Below are positions 4,815 to 6,541 of a stretch of DNA of 6,541 nucleotides, piece after piece (position 1 is the first letter of the stretch; each line of letters opens with the position of its first letter). The DNA is from Bordetella parapertussis. GTDB taxonomy: Bacteria; Pseudomonadota; Gammaproteobacteria; Burkholderiales; Burkholderiaceae_C. Below the pieces are notes generated by a model. It saw only the letters and a program-made list of their open reading frames with translations, was not told the DNA's origin and did not search any database. Both the position numbers and the translations under genes were made by a program. The stretch lies in assembly GCA_945907335.1 (NCBI GenBank), contig CAMDSU010000099.1, positions 1 through 6,541 on the forward strand, read 5' to 3'.

Positions 4815-6541
4815 GCGTTGTCCTCTTGGCTTTGCTGCAAGGCCCACATCTGCGCATACCTGCCATCGGCGACCAGCAACTGCGCATGCGTGCCCCGCTC
4901 AACGATATGACCTGCATCCAGCACCACGATTTCATGGGCATCCACCACGGTAGACAAGCGGTGCGCAATCACCAATGTGGTTTTGTTCTGCGCGGCCTCG
5001 CGCAACTCGGCTTGTATGGCGCGTTCATTGCTGCTGTCAAGTGCAGACGTGGCCTCATCAAAAATCAATATGGACGGGTTCTTCAACAAAGTTCGGGCAA
5101 TGGCAACCCGTTGCTTTTCTCCGCCAGACAATTTCAGACCTCGCTCGCCCACCATGGTGTCATAGCCCAGCGGTGTCGATGAAATGAATTCGTGGATACG
5201 CGCCGATGTGGCCGCTTCTTCCACCTGGGCACGGCTGGCCTGCGTGTTGCCATATGCAATGTTGTAGTAGACCGTGTCGTTAAATAACACGGTGTCTTGC
5301 GGCACGATGCCAATGGCCTGACGCACGCTGTCTTGCGTCAGTTGCCGCAACTCGTGGCCATCAATGCGGATCGCACCTTGTTGCACATCGTAAAAACGAA
5401 ACAGCAAACGCGCCAGCGTGGATTTTCCTGAACCTGAGGGGCCGACCACTGCGACTGTCTTGCCCGCAGGAATAGTCAAACTGATGCCATGCAATATCGG
5501 ACGATCCGGTTCATACGCGAAATGCACGTGCTCAAATCGGACTTCCGGGGAGTGCTCCAATTGCAAAGGCTGGGCCGAAGGCAAATCAGCCACTTCGCGG
5601 TTTTTTTCTAATAAACCAAACATGCGCTCAAGATCGGTCAGGCTTTGCTTGATCTCGCGGTAAATCACACCCAAGAAATTCAACGGTATGTAGAGTTGAA
5701 TCATGAAGGCATTGATCATCACCAAGTCACCCAGACTCATGCGCCCTTGCACCACGCCTTCGGTGGCACGCCACAACATCGCCACCAAAGCCACAGCAAT
5801 GATGAGTTGTTGGCCGATATTCAGAGCACTCAACGAATTTTGTGCTTTGATGCGCGCTTGTCTGAGTTTGTTCAGGTTCTCGTCATAACGCTTCGCTTCA
5901 AACGCTTCATTGCCAAAGTATTTCACTGTCTCGTAATTCAACAATGAGTCGATGGCGCGTGTGTGTGCGCCAGAATCGAATTCATTGACTTGCTTACGAA
6001 ATTGGGTGCGCCACTCGGTCACTGTGACGGTGAAATAAATATAGAGCGCCAAAGCCGTCAAAGTGATGATGGCATACCACTTGTCAAATTTCATGCCCAA
6101 TATCGTGAGCACCAACACCACCTCAATCAGCGTGGGCACGATGCTGTAGAGCGAATAGGCAATCAAAGATTCAATGCCTCTGACGCCGCGCTCAATGTCG
6201 CGACTCATGCCGCCAGTTTGTCGCTCCAAGTGAAAACGCAAACTCAAATGGTGCAAATGCTCAAAGGTTTGCAATGCAATTTTTCGTGCGGCTCCCTGCG
6301 TGGCCGCGGCAAACACCAGTTCACGCAATTCGGTGAATGCTGACACAGACAAACGCAACAAACCATAGCCCAACAATAAAGCCAGCGGAACAACCATCAG
6401 CATTTGTGCGCCCGAGGGTTGCGGGGTCAACGCGTCGATCAATTCTTTGAGCAGCAAGGGAACCCCGACGTTGGCGAGTTTGGCACCCACCATGAACGAC
6501 AGTGCGGCCACCACCCGCCACTTGTATTCCCACAAATAAGG
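4811..6541 (-). CDS. Atm1/HMT1-type ABC exporter, fused permease and ATPase (5' end cut by the window)
   Basis: This is a half-transporter that works as an inner-membrane homodimer. Atm1 relatives export glutathione-linked or sulfur/metal-containing compounds and are tied to iron-sulfur and heavy-metal homeostasis; the substrate here is inferred from family. The frame is open to the right edge (a TTG at 6535 is only the first possible start), so roughly 20-30 N-terminal residues are probably missing. About six membrane helices lie in the first 300 residues. Between them are Atm1-like segments GGMSRDIERGVRGIE (about 6167-6214) and NYETVKYFGNE (about 5906-5938). The ATPase domain is complete: Walker A GPSGSGKST (5417-5443), Q-loop Gln (5297-5299), signature LSGGEKQR (5108-5131), Walker B ILIFDE with catalytic Glu (5054-5071), and H-loop His (4961-4963). 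MsbA-type lipid exporters share the architecture, but the membrane-domain motifs favour Atm1. The promoter is outside the window. Confidence 0.9.
   Translation of the reverse strand, partial: PYLWEYKWRVVAALSFMVGAKLANVGVPLLLKELIDALTPQPSGAQMLMVVPLALLLGYGLLRLSVSAFTELRELVFAAATQGAARKIALQTFEHLHHLSLRFHLERQTGGMSRDIERGVRGIESLIAYSLYSIVPTLIEVVLVLTILGMKFDKWYAIITLTALALYIYFTVTVTEWRTQFRKQVNEFDSGAHTRAIDSLLNYETVKYFGNEAFEAKRYDENLNKLRQARIKAQNSLSALNIGQQLIIAVALVAMLWRATEGVVQGRMSLGDLVMINAFMIQLYIPLNFLGVIYREIKQSLTDLERMFGLLEKNREVADLPSAQPLQLEHSPEVRFEHVHFAYEPDRPILHGISLTIPAGKTVAVVGPSGSGKSTLARLLFRFYDVQQGAIRIDGHELRQLTQDSVRQAIGIVPQDTVLFNDTVYYNIAYGNTQASRAQVEEAATSARIHEFISSTPLGYDTMVGERGLKLSGGEKQRVAIARTLLKNPSILIFDEATSALDSSNERAIQAELREAAQNKTTLVIAHRLSTVVDAHEIVVLDAGHIVERGTHAQLLVADGRYAQMWALQQSQEDNA

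Noticed and set aside
4790..4840. Intrinsic terminator at the slt / ABC exporter junction
   Set aside because: No GC-rich hairpin followed by a T-run could be found on either strand around the shared stop codons.
4826..6343. Several open frames of 60-126 codons on the plus strand opposite the ABC exporter
   Set aside because: All are antisense to a gene with complete ABC motifs; none has a domain, signal peptide or good ribosome-binding site.

Overview
The window looks like ordinary chromosomal housekeeping DNA from a betaproteobacterium of the order Burkholderiales, probably Comamonadaceae (a Limnohabitans / Rhodoferax / Polaromonas-like organism). This is inferred from the overall character of the proteins: a DUF6279 lipoprotein, a Burkholderiales-type metallo-beta-lactamase-fold (MBL) protein, a Slt70-type transglycosylase and an Atm1-type exporter. 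Base composition looks moderately GC-rich by eye. There are no RNA genes, insertion sequences, CRISPR arrays or phage genes, and no gene looks foreign.

Six genes alternate in direction with very little space between them. From left to right: the first 40 codons of glmU (minus, cut by the left edge); a DUF6279 lipoprotein (plus, divergent from glmU); an MBL-fold protein (minus, convergent with the lipoprotein, 5 bp between stop codons); 5-formyltetrahydrofolate cyclo-ligase (minus, 130 bp upstream of the MBL gene and possibly co-transcribed with it); the soluble lytic transglycosylase slt (plus, divergent from the cyclo-ligase, 40 bp between starts); and an Atm1-family ABC exporter (minus, convergent with slt, the two stop codons sharing one TTAA; its 5' end is cut by the right edge). 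No stretch over 300 bp lacks a gene.

The genes do not form one pathway. glmU (UDP-GlcNAc synthesis), slt (murein cleavage) and the lipoprotein all concern the cell envelope. The cyclo-ligase belongs to folate metabolism and the ABC exporter probably to glutathione / iron-sulfur or metal homeostasis. I see no convincing undescribed multi-gene system. The most notable point is the MBL protein: its first metal site is intact, but three of the four usual ligands of the second site are replaced. Smaller points are a dyad just upstream of that gene, a long-loop inverted repeat after the cyclo-ligase gene, an ambiguous export signal on Slt, and the shared stop codons.
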